This document shows positions 1 through 10,277 of a stretch of DNA of 64,000 bases, piece after piece; positions within the stretch are counted from its first letter, which is position 1; every line of letters starts with the position of its first letter. The DNA is from Nematostella vectensis (taxonomy: Eukaryota > Cnidaria > Anthozoa > Actiniaria > Edwardsiidae): NCBI RefSeq assembly GCF_932526225.1, contig NC_064039.1, forward strand, positions 15,332,139 to 15,396,138, written 5' to 3'. Made by a program: the position numbers and the translations under genes. The notes beneath the pieces were generated by a model. That model was not told the DNA's origin. It saw only the letters and a program-made list of their open reading frames with translations, and did no database searches.

Positions 1-65
1 ACCTACCCGCACGTGAGTAAAAGTAGATTCTTTGGTGTAGTTCTTGAATGTAAGGTTTACGATTC

Positions 66-162
66 GGCCTCACCTAAGATCCTTTGTGTCTTGAAGACAA
101 GGGTTTATGGTTTGGCCTCACCTACGATCCTTTGTGTCTTGAAGACAAGGGTTTATGGTTTG
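66..162. repeat. 48-bp tandem duplication
   Basis: Two copies of a 48-bp unit beginning GGCCTCACCTA start at 66 and 114 and differ at only a base or so. A third, partial start follows at about 162. The repeat lies upstream of the discoidin exon, so it is probably intronic. No function is apparent. Confidence 0.75.
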
Positions 163-448
163 GCCTAACTCTAGATCTTTTAGTTATATGTAAATAGTGC
201 CACATGTGTTTATTAAAACATATGCATTGGCACGTTAAATGTAAATACCAGGCGCGTTCACAGGGGGTGCGCAGGAAGGCGGCCAAAAATGGGTCTTTTT
301 CGATTAATAAATAGTTTGGTCTTGATAGAGATCTTTGCTGTTTGTCTTGACTATTTAGCTAAAATCACTAGGCCTCAATGAACTTGGTAAATTCTCTAGC
401 CTGTCGAAGGTTTCGCTTAACATCTCATACCTGTAACTTTTTTTCCAG

Positions 449-592
449 GAATTTCCTTGTAATACCGACCATGATTCGGTGGTGTCACACACACTTCCGG
501 TCACCATACAGGCCAGGTACATCCGGTTCGTGATGAAGGCGTGGAATGTCAACCCTGCGATGAGGGTCGAGATCTACGAGTGCGGGGCCTAA
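449..592 (+). CDS. last exon of an F5/8 type C (discoidin) domain protein
   Basis: A pyrimidine-rich tract ending in CAG at 446-448 is followed by an open frame of 47 codons ending at TAA 590-592. The translation carries the closing strand pattern of discoidin/F5-8C domains: a T-L-P-V segment, then A-R-Y-I-R-F, a Trp about 8 residues on, and the final R-V-E-I-Y-E-C block. These domains bind glycans or phospholipids on secreted or membrane proteins. The protein ends two residues after the last Cys. Earlier exons lie outside the window. This is the clearest host-type coding exon on the left side. Confidence 0.6.
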   Translation, partial: EFPCNTDHDSVVSHTLPVTIQARYIRFVMKAWNVNPAMRVEIYECGA

Positions 593-1570
593 CTCCGGAT
601 AAATGGATAGCCAAATTATTTGTAATCATGTAATTGGCGTCGTTTTGTGTATTTTATAGTCATGTAGAACCAGGGCCGTAGCAAGGGGTGGGGCACACAG
701 GACATGGGTTTCCCCCAAATATTTTCAAAAACGTCCCCCCTCCCCGCCTGAGAACAATCGCTTTGCACGGGGTCCCGGAGTTGCATATCAACTCTGTTTC
801 ACAGAATAAGTACAGCATACTTTTAAACTTTGTATTGATTTATGGCTTGTGATAATAATGTTATAGCTCCCACCACGCCACGCCATCTAGTTTTTCAGTA
901 GCTTGTCTGTTGTATTTCTATTTATACACCCCGAATGTTTTAAGTGCACCAACTACCACGCAGCGTAGATATTAGAGGATGGTAGGGATGTTTGTGTGCT
1001 ACACTGGTTGGATCGATAGCTCTACCACCGGTTAGCCCACACTTCGCCTTTTAGGTCTCATTTGCAGTGAAATTCCAGTGAACAGCCTTACACGCTTTGA
1101 AAATTAAGCTTTTCTAAGTCTAAAAAACGGAGCAGGAGTATGTTTTTTTGGACTCTTTGATGGTATGAAATAAATAAATGGTATAGTTAGTATAGTTGTA
1201 ATATTTAATTGTAGTAGTATATAAACGTATCCTTGCCTCTGGTTGTGTTTATCTGCCTTGTTTTCGCTCATTTACCTTTAAAGAATGAGTAAATCTACTC
1301 CCAGCGATGCGTTTTTTCCCCTTTCGCTATAGCTGGACAGGTACCGGGTATATGTATATTCAAAGGGGACGATAAATTGGCTGACACCAAGGTCTTCAAG
1401 GTCTAGGCAGATTGCGGATTTTGACAAACAAATAAACAAAATAATCGCTATTCCAAAAATATAGGTACGCTTCAAAACCTCTGGATGTGGCCGTACGGCC
1501 CACTGTTTATTCCAGATAAAAACCACAGGTGACCCACGTCGGAGTTTTTCGAAAATAGTTATTTAATTAA
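593..1570. other. intergenic DNA, no gene seen
   Basis: AT-rich sequence with short pyrimidine runs and no coding block longer than chance on either strand. It ends at the G-tract MITE. Confidence 0.5.
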
Positions 1571-1576
1571 CTGAAC

Positions 1577-1720
1577 TAAGGGAAAGTTCATTTATTATCC
1601 CGAGGGGGGGGGGGGGGGGGGGGGGCGTGAGGATTTTGATAAAAGTAAGGGATAAAATTAGTCCCCCCTCCATTAAGAAGGAACAAAATTTTCCATGCCC
1701 CCCCCCCCTTACACATCCCC
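1577..1720 (+). mobile_element. partial MITE with poly-G terminus
   Basis: The stretch beginning GGGAAAGTTCATTTATTATC, then a run of about 20 G, then GCGTGAGGATTTTGATAAAA, matches in inverse orientation the right end of the element at 62903-63090. The right part here is C-rich and diverged. The shared end and internal sequence mark it as a dispersed non-autonomous repeat. Open frames across it are low-complexity shadows. Confidence 0.55.
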
Positions 1721-1896
1721 ATATTTTTGGTGCCCTCCCTGTCCCAGAAAAGAGAAGAAAGGAGCAAAGGAGAACGCAAACAACAATGTCAAAGGAAAGC
1801 AAAAGCAAGAGATTAGCTGCAAGCTGGTCAGAAAGTGGAGAGGAAAGAATTCGCTGAAAATATTGATTCAGAAAACTGAACTGGGAGTAGCAATAC

Positions 1897-2280
1897 GTCG
1901 GTGAAATACCACTACTCTTATCGTTTTTTTTACTTGATGATGATGAAGCGGAAGCGAACCGCAAGGTTCACGTTCTGGATTTAAGGTCTCTCTTTTGCAG
2001 ACCGATCCGTGTCGAAGACACTGTCAGGTTGGGAGTTTGGCTGGGGCGGCACATCTGTCAAACGATAACGCAGGTGTCCTAAGGTGAGCTCAATGAGAAC
2101 AGAAATCTCATGTAGAACAAAAGGGTAAAAGCTCACTTGATTTTGATTTTCAGTATGAATACAAACTGTGAAAGTATGGCCTATCGATCCTTTAGTCTTT
2201 AGGAGGTTTAAGCTAGAGGTGTCAGAAAAGTTACCACAGGGGTAACTGGCTTGTGGCAGCCAAGCGTTCATAGCGACGTT

Positions 2281-2318
<38 letters not shown>

Positions 2319-2359
2319 CGAAGCAGAATTCGCCAAGTGTTGGATTGTTCACCCACTAA

Positions 2360-2407
<48 letters not shown>

Positions 2408-2665
2408 TCCTACTGATTGTTGCAATAGTAATTCTGCTCAGTACGAGAGGAACCGCAGATTCAGGCAATTGGCATTTGCACTTGGCTGAAAAGCCAATGG
2501 TGCGAGGCTACCATCTGTTGGATTATGACTGAACGCCTCTAAGTCAGAATCCTTGCTAGAACGCAACGATAATTACCTCCGGAGAATCTTAGGCGAACAA
2601 GGATAGAGAACGGGTTTGCCCGCTCTCCTGCGTCCCAATGTGCCAAGAGGGACAACAACCCTCAA
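1897..2665 (+). rRNA. 28S rRNA, 3' portion
   Basis: Starts at the conserved GGTGAAATACCACTACTCTT block and runs through the peptidyl-transferase and domain VI sequences. The sarcin-ricin loop core AGTACGAGAGGAACC is at about 2441-2455. The 3' boundary is estimated, because the end of 28S is poorly conserved. The preceding sequence is not recognisable 28S, so the gene is 5'-truncated at about 1896. It is collinear with the 18S start at 3950, as in a normal rDNA repeat. Confidence 0.9.
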
Positions 2666-3949
2666 GGCACTAAAGTATATCAAAGTTTAAAATTTCTGGA
2701 GATAAATCCTTTGCAGACGACTTAAATAAAGAACGGGGTATTGTACGTTGTAGAGTAGCCTTGTTGCTACGATCTTCTGAGATTAAGCCTTTGTTCTACG
2801 ATTTGTTCGATTTTTTTTTCAGCGCATTCCGATATACGCCTATGTGCGCCCACTTGTATCGTACCGTAGAGCTCAAGCCGTGTCAACTAGCCCTAAGCCT
2901 GTGTGTGCCATCGTGCTAGGGTAAGGGTTGGCGCTAGGCTAACCCTAACTCCAACCCTAGCTCTAACCCTAACCCCAACCCTAGTCCTTACCCCAACCCA
3001 AGCCCTAACCCCATCCATGGTCCTAAAGGACACTAGGGGCTAGGGTTTCTTCCAAAAATTCTGTTAGGATTGGGATATACGCCTATCTGCGCTGACTTCT
3101 AGTCCTCCAAGGTGTGGAAAAAAGGCGAGTGCCAAACTTTGAGTATATGGGGAAAAAAATTAGCTCATCGTGATCGGTATCCGAGAGGACTCAAACCATA
3201 CCATACCTTTTGGCCATAGTCGAACTTCTAGTCCTCCAAGGTGTGGAAAAAAGGCGAGTGCCAAACTTTGAGTATATGGGGAAAAAAATTAGCTCATCGT
3301 GATCGGTATCCGAGAGGACTCAAACCATACCATACCTTTTGGCCATACTCTCGAGTTTGGCACTCGCCTTTTGCCAACTCAAGCAGGACTGTAAGGTCCA
3401 CTCCAGGTCCAATTTTTTGACAAAGTGCCCCTGTTGCACTTCTTGGCCGAGAAAACTAAGAGTATATGTGGGGGTGTGTGTGCTTGAGAAAGGCAAAGGA
3501 AAGGCATGGCGGCAATAGGCGACGGCGGCACGAAAGTTACTGCGTGGGCCCGACGCGATCGCGGTCCGTTCAGAATTTGCAGTGCTGGCCCGATTCAGAA
3601 AGAGCCATGGCACTTTTCGAAAGGAAAATCGTGGTTGTGTTCGGAGCTGTCCGATGGATAAGCACCGTGTCGAAACGCGAGAGGCGTGCGTAAGCAAAGG
3701 TCTCATTGAGGGTTGTGTGTCGAGTGCCTTCGGTCCAGGACGTGAGGAGCCTGTTCAGGGAGCATTTTGTCGCAGCTCGAGGTTCACCTTTAAAAGACGT
3801 GGCAAAGAGAAAGATCGCGGAAGGTTGCGCGACAATGCGTCGTCGGCCCAAGCGATTCTGCTGGAGATTGTTAAAAGAAAAGTCACTAGGAAAGCGACGT
3901 GTGCCCGTTGCTTTGCAGGTTGGCCCGTGTGGACCATCCGCCGTGTAGC
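2666..3949 (+). other. rDNA intergenic spacer and 5' external transcribed spacer
   Basis: The 1.28 kb between 28S and 18S is much shorter than most animal spacers. It contains degenerate CCCTAA-like repeats (about 2917-3015), a 129-bp tandem duplication (3095-3346) and an inverted copy of part of that unit (3353-3373). The motif AGTATATGGGG occurs at 3142 and 3271 and as AGTATATGTGGGGG at 3461. Open frames at 3.3-4.0 kb are spacer shadows. Confidence 0.7.
3095..3346 (+). repeat. 129-bp spacer tandem duplication
   Basis: Two nearly identical units start at 3095 and 3224 with ACTTCTAGTCCTCCAAGG. Each holds a GGCGAGTGCCAAACT block, the AGTATATGGGG motif and a GATCGGTATCCGAGAGGACT segment. Such sub-repeats are typical of rDNA spacers. 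Confidence 0.85.
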
Positions 3950-4488
3950 TATCTGGTTGATCCTGCCAGTAGTCATATGCTTGTCTCAAAGATTAAGCCG
4001 TGCATGTCTAAGTATAAGCACTTGAACTGTGAAACTGCGAATGGCTCATTAAATCAGTTATCGTTTATTTGATTCTACCTTTACTACTTGGATAACCGTG
4101 GTAATTCTAGAGCTAATACATGCGAAAAGTCCCGACTTCTGGAAGGGATGTATTTATTAGATTCAAAACCAATGCGGGTTCTGCCCGGTCATTTGGTGAT
4201 TCATAGTAACTGTTCGAATCGCAGGGCCCCGCGCCGGCGATGTTTCATTCAAATTTCTGCCCTATCAACTGTCGATGGTAAGGTGTTGGCTTACCATTGT
4301 TACAACGGGTGACGGAGAATTAGGGTTCGATTCCGGAGAGGGAGCCTGAGAAACGGCTAACACATCCAAGGAAGGCAGCAGGCGCGCAAATTACCCAATC
4401 CTGACTCAGGGAGGTAGTGACAAGAAATAACAATACAGGGCTTTTCTAAGTCTTGTAATTTGAATGAGTACAACTTAAATCCTTTAAC
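3950..4488 (+). rRNA. 18S rRNA, 5' portion (truncated)
   Basis: Begins with TATCTGGTTGATCCTGCCAG, the near-universal eukaryotic 18S start, and runs through helix 16-17 sequences to AACTTAAATCCTTTAAC. After about 4488 the match to 18S ends abruptly, where GAGGATC would be expected. About 540 of roughly 1800 nt are present, so this copy cannot make a functional small-subunit rRNA. The sequence is typical of cnidarian 18S. Confidence 0.93.
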
Positions 4489-5570
4489 TTGATTTCTTAT
4501 GATAACACCTTGAAAAGAAAGGTCTAATTTTTGCTAAGTAAACGAAAAACATAAGCTCATTTAGGCTTTTTACACATGTTTACGTAACAGGTGAAGACGG
4601 TCAGAGTTACGTTAAAGGCTGGTTTCCATGTAATCGCACCATTTTAGCGATCGTGCAATCGCGAGAGATCAAATGGAACCAGGCATAAGTGTGAGCTGCA
4701 TTGGCTCATTCTGTTAATTTTGTTAACAGGTCAGCATTTATTCCTGGATCCTCGGCTATTATTAATTATTAAGCTCAACACATTTCTTGTTAGCTAATTT
4801 GGTTCCACGCCCCTTCAGCCATCTCAGCCCAGGCCAGCTCACAAGAGGTTTTTAGGTAAAGCAAATTATCGTTTGCTTAAAATTTTATCGTCAATTTTTA
4901 TTCCAATTAGCGTTTCTAAATTGTGCTTATCCCTGCGACTCCATGGGACATCATTTTCTTAATTAACCGAGCCTAATGAAAAGTTTCGTTTCCCAAGTCC
5001 CCAACCACCGAGGCAATCATAACTTTTTGTTATGTCTTTTTGTTACAGCGATCGCAACTTTAAACTATTTGGCCGTGTCAATCAAGAGACGAGCTTTTTT
5101 TATAGTTTGCAAAGTTTGTTAAGATTTTTATTTTCTTGGCGGCGAAACAACAAACCCGTTAAATACACTATTTGTAAGGTAGGTAAATCAGGGAAATTTT
5201 TGATAAACCAACTTGAAGATGCTGTTATCCTTTGTTCCTAGAACGACGAGGAAGTCTTATTATAATCTTTATGAGGAATTCCTTGATAAAGTTTTATTTG
5301 GAATTATCTTGCAAGCTAAATTTATACTATAAAGGAAATTATGATTAGTTGCCATGGGGTTTAACCCCCCTTCTTTGGGCTGGCAAAGCAAATTGGTGAA
5401 AAAGATGCCATTCATTTAAGGTGCATAAAAAAGAAACATCCAAGTTTACTCAGATATGGCGATTGGGTAAAATTGCTGTTCACCATACCCATTTACCCAA
5501 AGAGACTTCCATAAAAACAAAAGGGGATGATCGATCTCAACCCTAATGGATAACACTTTGGGTGTGGTCA
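4489..5570. other. unassigned AT-rich sequence
   Basis: Nothing recognisable between the truncated 18S and the LTR of the gypsy remnant. The 69-codon frame at 5032-5241 has no known motif. Confidence 0.4.
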
Positions 5571-5571
5571 G

Positions 5572-5747
5572 TAATTCTTACCCCCATAAGGTAGCACAAA
5601 AGGTGTGGTCAAGCAATTGTAGTATTGGGCTACCTGTAGTAGCAGAGGGACTGGGGGCGAGTAAGATGGCGGCCTCCTAGAGCGATCGGACTACGATTGT
5701 ATGGTAGCACCTCAGAGTATCTTAGACACAATAAACGTCTTACTACA
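5572..5747 (+). repeat. putative LTR of a Ty3/gypsy-like element
   Basis: The segment begins TGTGGTC and ends TACTACA at 5747, directly followed by TGGTGTCAGAAG, a primer-binding-site-like sequence at 5748. An AATAAA lies at about 5730. The left boundary is uncertain because no second LTR copy was found here. Confidence 0.45.
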
Positions 5748-5759
5748 TGGTGTCAGAAG

Positions 5760-6785
5760 ATGGCAAGCAGCACGCCATTCGTGAAGCCACCCGAAGTATT
5801 GGAAATTTCGAGCGGAAATCCAGCGTTTGCTTGGAAAAAGTGGAAGCAAAAATTCGAAATTTATTTGAAGGCCACTGCCACCTCCACGAAGCCTGGCCAA
5901 GTCAATTGGGTTTACTGCTCAATCATATTGGAGACAAATGCCTAGAAATATATAGTAACTTTATATTTCGCCCTGATCAACCAAACCCAGATGGTGGAGA
6001 CCCTATACCGGGCGAAAACCCGGATAATTACAAGACGGTGATAGAGAAGTTTGACCAATATTTTACTAAACGAGACCCACAGTTAATGCTCCGCGAGAAG
6101 TTCTGGCTCCAGCCCCAACGAGAACCAAATCAGAGTTTTGACTCCTGGGTAGTCACTGTAAGAGAAAGGGCTGCAGAATGTAAATTCCCACCCGATTTCC
6201 TCGAGCAAGCTATAAGGGATAAGCTTACCTTTTCCTGTGTAGATGATAGGTCTAAATTGAAGTTGTACGATGAAGGGGCAGGGCTTTCACTCGATAAAAC
6301 AATAACAATCCTTTCGATGAAAAAAGCATCTACTCGAGAACTACAAGAATCAAAGACGGCAACAATCGAGAGGGTAGGATTGCGAGCACCAGGAAAAACA
6401 GCGCCCCAGTATGCACAGCGGTCCGAGACAAAAAGTCAACGGAGACAGACACCTGATAGATGCGGATACTGTGGCAGAGACCATCCTCGAGGCAAAATCA
6501 ACTGTCCAGCAGCTAACGTGCGTTGTGATAAATGCAACAAAGTTGGGCACTTCGCTGCTGTATGTAGAAGCAAACCGAATACAAGAGTAAGTCAAGTAAA
6601 AGATACACATGAGGGTGAAGTTTTAGAGCATAACCCGACATTCGTGGGACGGGTTTTGGCAGTCCCTCAAACAGATAATACATTACCGGGTCAAGATAAA
6701 AACGTCGACATCACGTCTTCCGAAAATCAAGTCAGTGAGGCCGAAGCATTAATGCCTGAGATATCTACCGATTATATTCGCGATC
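5760..6785 (+). pseudogene. Ty3/gypsy-type Gag with zinc knuckles, frameshifted and truncated
   Basis: The ATG at 5760 opens the natural Gag N-terminus. At about 5900 the frame changes by one base, and the rest of Gag continues in the frame ending at 6913. It has a central capsid-like region (F-D-x-Y-F then R-E-K-F-W), a Lys/Arg-rich linker, and two nucleic-acid-binding knuckles at about 6461-6573 (C-x2-C-x3-H-x5-C and C-x2-C-x4-H-x4-C). Similarity stops near 6780, where a reverse-strand Harbinger fragment begins, so the last residues of the open frame are not Gag. Pol is absent from this copy. Confidence 0.7.
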
Positions 6786-7026
6786 CTGGATGGCATGTGA
6801 AGCCATTGTGTCCATTGAAGACTGCTCTTTGCATTTCGCCTGGTCTACAAATGGGCCTTACAGTCCCATCCACAAAACCAAAACAGTTGCCAAAGGCTGC
6901 ACCTCTTGCATAGATTGCGTCGGCATAGATCTGGAGACTGGCAGGGTTAAGTCTAGTCACGTTGTAATTGGTTATCCGGTGATTGTGTAGATTGTAAACA
7001 TAGTCGAGTACAGTAGAAAAGATCAT
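6772..7026 (-). pseudogene. PIF/Harbinger transposase (DDE) fragment
   Basis: The reverse-strand frame holds Y-A-D-A-I-Y-A-R-G-A, then G-F-V-D-G-T-V-R-P-I-C-R-P-G and F-N-G-H. This is the signature around the first catalytic Asp of Harbinger-type DDE nucleases. Only about 85 codons remain, so it is a truncated relic that interrupts the gypsy Gag. Confidence 0.65.
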
Positions 7027-7098
7027 GCTTAGGACAGGGACTGGCCGACCAAAACGGTGAATAAGGTCAGAGTATTCAGCTATCCATGCAGAGTATCT

Positions 7099-7139
7099 GC
7101 ATGGATATATATATATAAAAATATATATATATATATACC
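7099..7139. repeat. AT microsatellite hairpin
   Basis: Imperfect TA dinucleotide runs on either side of a short A tract make a near-perfect palindrome. Confidence 0.6.
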
Positions 7140-7376
7140 TGTTTCAAAAGTGTCAGCGGTGATCCAATATGGCTGCCACAAATTTTATCGTGTGCCTTTC
7201 CTTCGCTATTTTGGCGTGTTACTTGGTCCAGCTTGCGTCATTTCCACCTATATTGCAAGTTAAACATTGCATCTATGACAGGGACATAAGTTTTTCTAAT
7301 GAAAGACCTATTGGAAGCGGAATTGCGTCATTCCTTCTAAGTCACTCGTTGGTCAAGCACTCGTCTCTTCCTCACA

Positions 7377-7616
7377 TTGCTTCTTCTTAACGGCTTAGTG
7401 GAGACTAACCCGGGACCACAGTACAAGTACCCATGTGGGGACTGCTTGAAGCCTGTCAAATCAAACCAAAAAGGGATACAGTGCGATTCTTGTGAACTCT
7501 GGTATCATACTCGCTGCCTAGCGATGAATAACCATGTATATGGAGCATTTGCTAACAGTTCCTGCACATGGATATGCTGCAAATGTGGGCTCCCCAATTT
7601 TTCGAGCTCACTGTGA
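7377..7616 (+). CDS. LINE N-terminal region with 2A-like motif and PHD-like zinc finger
   Basis: The frame carries L-L-L-L-N-G-L-V-E-T-N-P-G-P (motif bases 7392-7418), very close to the ribosome-skipping 2A consensus D-x-E-x-N-P-G-P but with Leu in place of the usual Asp. It is followed by a C-x2-C ... C-x2-C-x4-W-x-H-x2-C ... C-x2-C PHD/RING-like finger (about 7435-7600). CR1/L2-type LINEs of sea urchins and cnidarians have this order. It lies in the same frame as the endonuclease-RT frame starting at 7680, separated by a TGA at 7614. There is no ATG at the start, so the N-terminus is lost or lies further upstream. Confidence 0.6.
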   Translation: MLLLNGLVETNPGPQYKYPCGDCLKPVKSNQKGIQCDSCELWYHTRCLAMNNHVYGAFANSSCTWICCKCGLPNFSSSL

Positions 7617-7679
7617 CTCAATTAGCACTCAACAAATCCATTTGAACCTCTACTGACCTCTAATAAGTGCAGCCCATTG

Positions 7680-9626
7680 ATGTCCCCTAAATATACATCA
7701 TCGCCTAAACACAACCAAGGATCAAGACATGCCATCAAGAGCACCATCCCAAATCTCAGAATACTAACAGTCAATTGCAACAGCCTCCGATCCAAAGAGA
7801 AACAGAACCAGCTCCTGGGTTTAATTGAAACCCACAAACCGGACATCATATGTGGACAGGAATTGAAGCTTGACTCTTCAATTAAAAATTCTGAGATCCT
7901 ACCAGGCCCTTTTGCTGGCCAAGTTTTCCGTAAGGACTTCTCTATTGGAGAGCGTGGGGTATTTATTGCGGTAAATGAAAAGATCCTGGCATGCGAGGTG
8001 AACACCCAGCCGTTGAGTATAGATACAGTCTGGGCTAAAATTGAGACCCAAGGGGCTAGGCCATTGTATATCTCATCCGTTTACGACACACTGATACACT
8101 TCACTTCCATAGAAGAGCTCAGTGCTATGATAGACTATATTAATGAGCCAATGCCCAATGCCATCATAACTGGTGACTTTAATGTACCAAGTGTTAATTG
8201 GAAATCAAAGACAATTAGTCCCAACCCTCAATATGGACGTGCAGTTAATCAAGCTATTATTGACATGACAGTTCAAAATGGGTTGCAACAAGTAAAACAC
8301 AAACCCTCACGACATAACAACATACTAGATCTAGTTTCTGTCAATAATCCCAACATTATCAACAGCACACTGGTGTGCCCAGGGATGAGTGACCATGATT
8401 ACATTGTTACAGATATCAATATGAAGATCAAACATGTCAAAAAACCACCCAGGACTGTTTATCTATTTAAGAGAGGGGATATGGACGGTGTAAAGAGAGA
8501 GTTACTATCAAGGTTTGAGGTGTTTACGAGCACTACTTGCATATCTGTTCAAGAGAGATGGACCTTATTTAAAGATATCCTTATGCAGGCAGTAAAGCAA
8601 AACATCCCAGAGAAGACCCTTGGTCCCAGGAGAGATGTCCCTTGGATGACCCCGAATGTTAAGAGGATGATAAAAAGGAAAAAACGACTCTACAACCTGC
8701 AAAGAAAAAGTGGGAGGAAAGATCACAAAGCCAATTTCATGGCAGCTCGTCGGGCAGTCAAGAAAGCACTTAATACTGCGCACAATGAGTATGTTATGGG
8801 CCTCTTGGATGTGAATGAAAAAGAAAGCAACGTAGAGAGATTCAATACGGGGAGAAAGTTCTGGAAGTATATAAAATCACTAAGGAAGGAAAATGTTAGC
8901 ATCGCAACCATGAAAGATCAAGACAGTGGACTGGAAGTCTCTAGTAGCAAGGAAAAGGCAGAAGTCCTCAGTAAACAATTTGAAAGTGTATTTACACAGG
9001 AAAATCCTAACCTTCCTGATCTATCTGTGCTTCCTCGCTGGCCCTGTATGAGTAACCTCCAGTTTAGTGTGAATGGCATTGAAAAACTGTTGTCCAAGGT
9101 CAACCCTTCAAAGGCCAATGGCCCTGACATGATACCATCTAGAGTCTTACAGGAGTGTGCACATGAGGTTGCAATATACCTGGAAATTATATTCAACTAT
9201 TCCTACTCTGTGCAGGAGCTGCCTGACGACTGGCTAACTGCAAACATCTGCCCGATCTACAAGAAAGGAGCAAAGAAAGACCCAGCGAATTATAGACCAA
9301 TCGCTCTCACCTCAGTTACCTGCAAAGTTATGGAGCACATAGTCTATTATCACATTTACGCTCACCTAGACAGGCATCACATTCTAAGGGATTTCCAACA
9401 TGCCTTTAGGAAAGGTAGATCTTGTGAAACTCAACTCATTATTACAGTCGATGATATAGCCAGAGGACTCGACAACAGATCTCAAGTTGACTTGTTAATA
9501 TTAGACTTTTCTAAAGCCTTTGACAAGGTGCCACACACAAGACTCATGGCAAAACTGGACCACCTCGGGGTGGAAGGTAATACCCACGGGTGGATAGCCA
9601 CTTGGCTAACCAAAAGATACCAATAA
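7680..9626 (+). CDS. CR1/L2-type LINE: APE endonuclease plus reverse transcriptase (first part)
   Basis: About 648 codons. The N-terminal apurinic-type endonuclease has N-C-N-S-L-R, D-I-I-C-G-Q-E, G-D-F-N and S-D-H-D motifs. It is followed by a connecting region and the start of the reverse transcriptase: I-Y-K-K-G, Y-R-P-I-A-L-T-S, F-R-K-G-R-S-C-E, and palm motif A L-D-F-S-K-A-F-D. The frame ends at TAA 9624-9626 in the middle of the RT, yet the next codons in the same frame continue the enzyme. This looks like a single nonsense change in a fairly young copy. Confidence 0.85.
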   Translation: MSPKYTSSPKHNQGSRHAIKSTIPNLRILTVNCNSLRSKEKQNQLLGLIETHKPDIICGQELKLDSSIKNSEILPGPFAGQVFRKDFSIGERGVFIAVNEKILACEVNTQPLSIDTVWAKIETQGARPLYISSVYDTLIHFTSIEELSAMIDYINEPMPNAIITGDFNVPSVNWKSKTISPNPQYGRAVNQAIIDMTVQNGLQQVKHKPSRHNNILDLVSVNNPNIINSTLVCPGMSDHDYIVTDINMKIKHVKKPPRTVYLFKRGDMDGVKRELLSRFEVFTSTTCISVQERWTLFKDILMQAVKQNIPEKTLGPRRDVPWMTPNVKRMIKRKKRLYNLQRKSGRKDHKANFMAARRAVKKALNTAHNEYVMGLLDVNEKESNVERFNTGRKFWKYIKSLRKENVSIATMKDQDSGLEVSSSKEKAEVLSKQFESVFTQENPNLPDLSVLPRWPCMSNLQFSVNGIEKLLSKVNPSKANGPDMIPSRVLQECAHEVAIYLEIIFNYSYSVQELPDDWLTANICPIYKKGAKKDPANYRPIALTSVTCKVMEHIVYYHIYAHLDRHHILRDFQHAFRKGRSCETQLIITVDDIARGLDNRSQVDLLILDFSKAFDKVPHTRLMAKLDHLGVEGNTHGWIATWLTKRYQ

Positions 9627-10277
9627 GTAACTCTGGATGGAGCTTCATCTACACCTGTCAAGACTCGCTCTGGAGTGCCTCAGAGAACTGTCTTAGGACC
9701 CCTCATGTTCCTAATTTATATTAATGACATGGGCGATGAAATCTCCTCTAAGCTGGGGTTATTCGCTGACGATAGCCTTCTATATCTGACGATTGAGACT
9801 TCAGATGATGTCATCCAGTTGCAGAACGATCTCAATAAGCTATACGAGTGGTCAAACAAATGGCAGATGGAGCTAAACATAGACAAATGTAAGCTCCTGA
9901 CTGTCACGAAGAAGAAAAATCCCATCATCTCTACTAATCATATGGGTGAAAAACTAATTGATTCTGTCGTCGGTCACCCATATCTTTGTGTTGAAATGAG
10001 CAAAGTACACAATGAGCAAATGTACACAACAACTAGACAATACCATCCACAAAGATTTGCACTAGTCAGTTGCAAAACTAGCGTTTTCGAAGAAAGCTTT
10101 TTTCCACACGCAATAAGAATGTGGAATGGCCTTCCAGTTAGTACTATCACTCTTTCCTGGCATCTATTTAGTTTATTTATTCAGTCTGTTATAATTGTCT
10201 ATAGTTATTTTCTTTATACCTTTACGATATGGCCATTATACCTTTACGAAATGGTCATATATGCCTTTGTGAAGTAA
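9627..10277 (+). pseudogene. LINE reverse transcriptase, C-terminal part after a nonsense codon
   Basis: Continues the upstream LINE in the same frame: S-G-V-P-Q-R-T-V-L-G-P, then the catalytic F-A-D-D box (about 9761-9772) and the thumb region. Near 9977 the RT sequence jumps to a C-terminal P-H-A-I-R-M-W-N-G-L-P block, so a few hundred bases are missing. The 3' end has a short repeated CCTTTACGA motif and no long poly-A tail. Confidence 0.8.

Noticed and set aside
1563-1964. Open frames on both strands across the G-tract and neighbouring sequence
   Set aside because: They arise from poly-G/poly-C and MITE sequence and overlap the 28S start; composition is low complexity with no motif.
1981-2352. 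123-codon reverse-strand frame
   Set aside because: Lies wholly inside conserved 28S rRNA sequence.
3320-4312. Several overlapping frames of 60-147 codons
   Set aside because: They fall in rDNA spacer and 18S; the overlap of many frames and the rRNA identity explain them.
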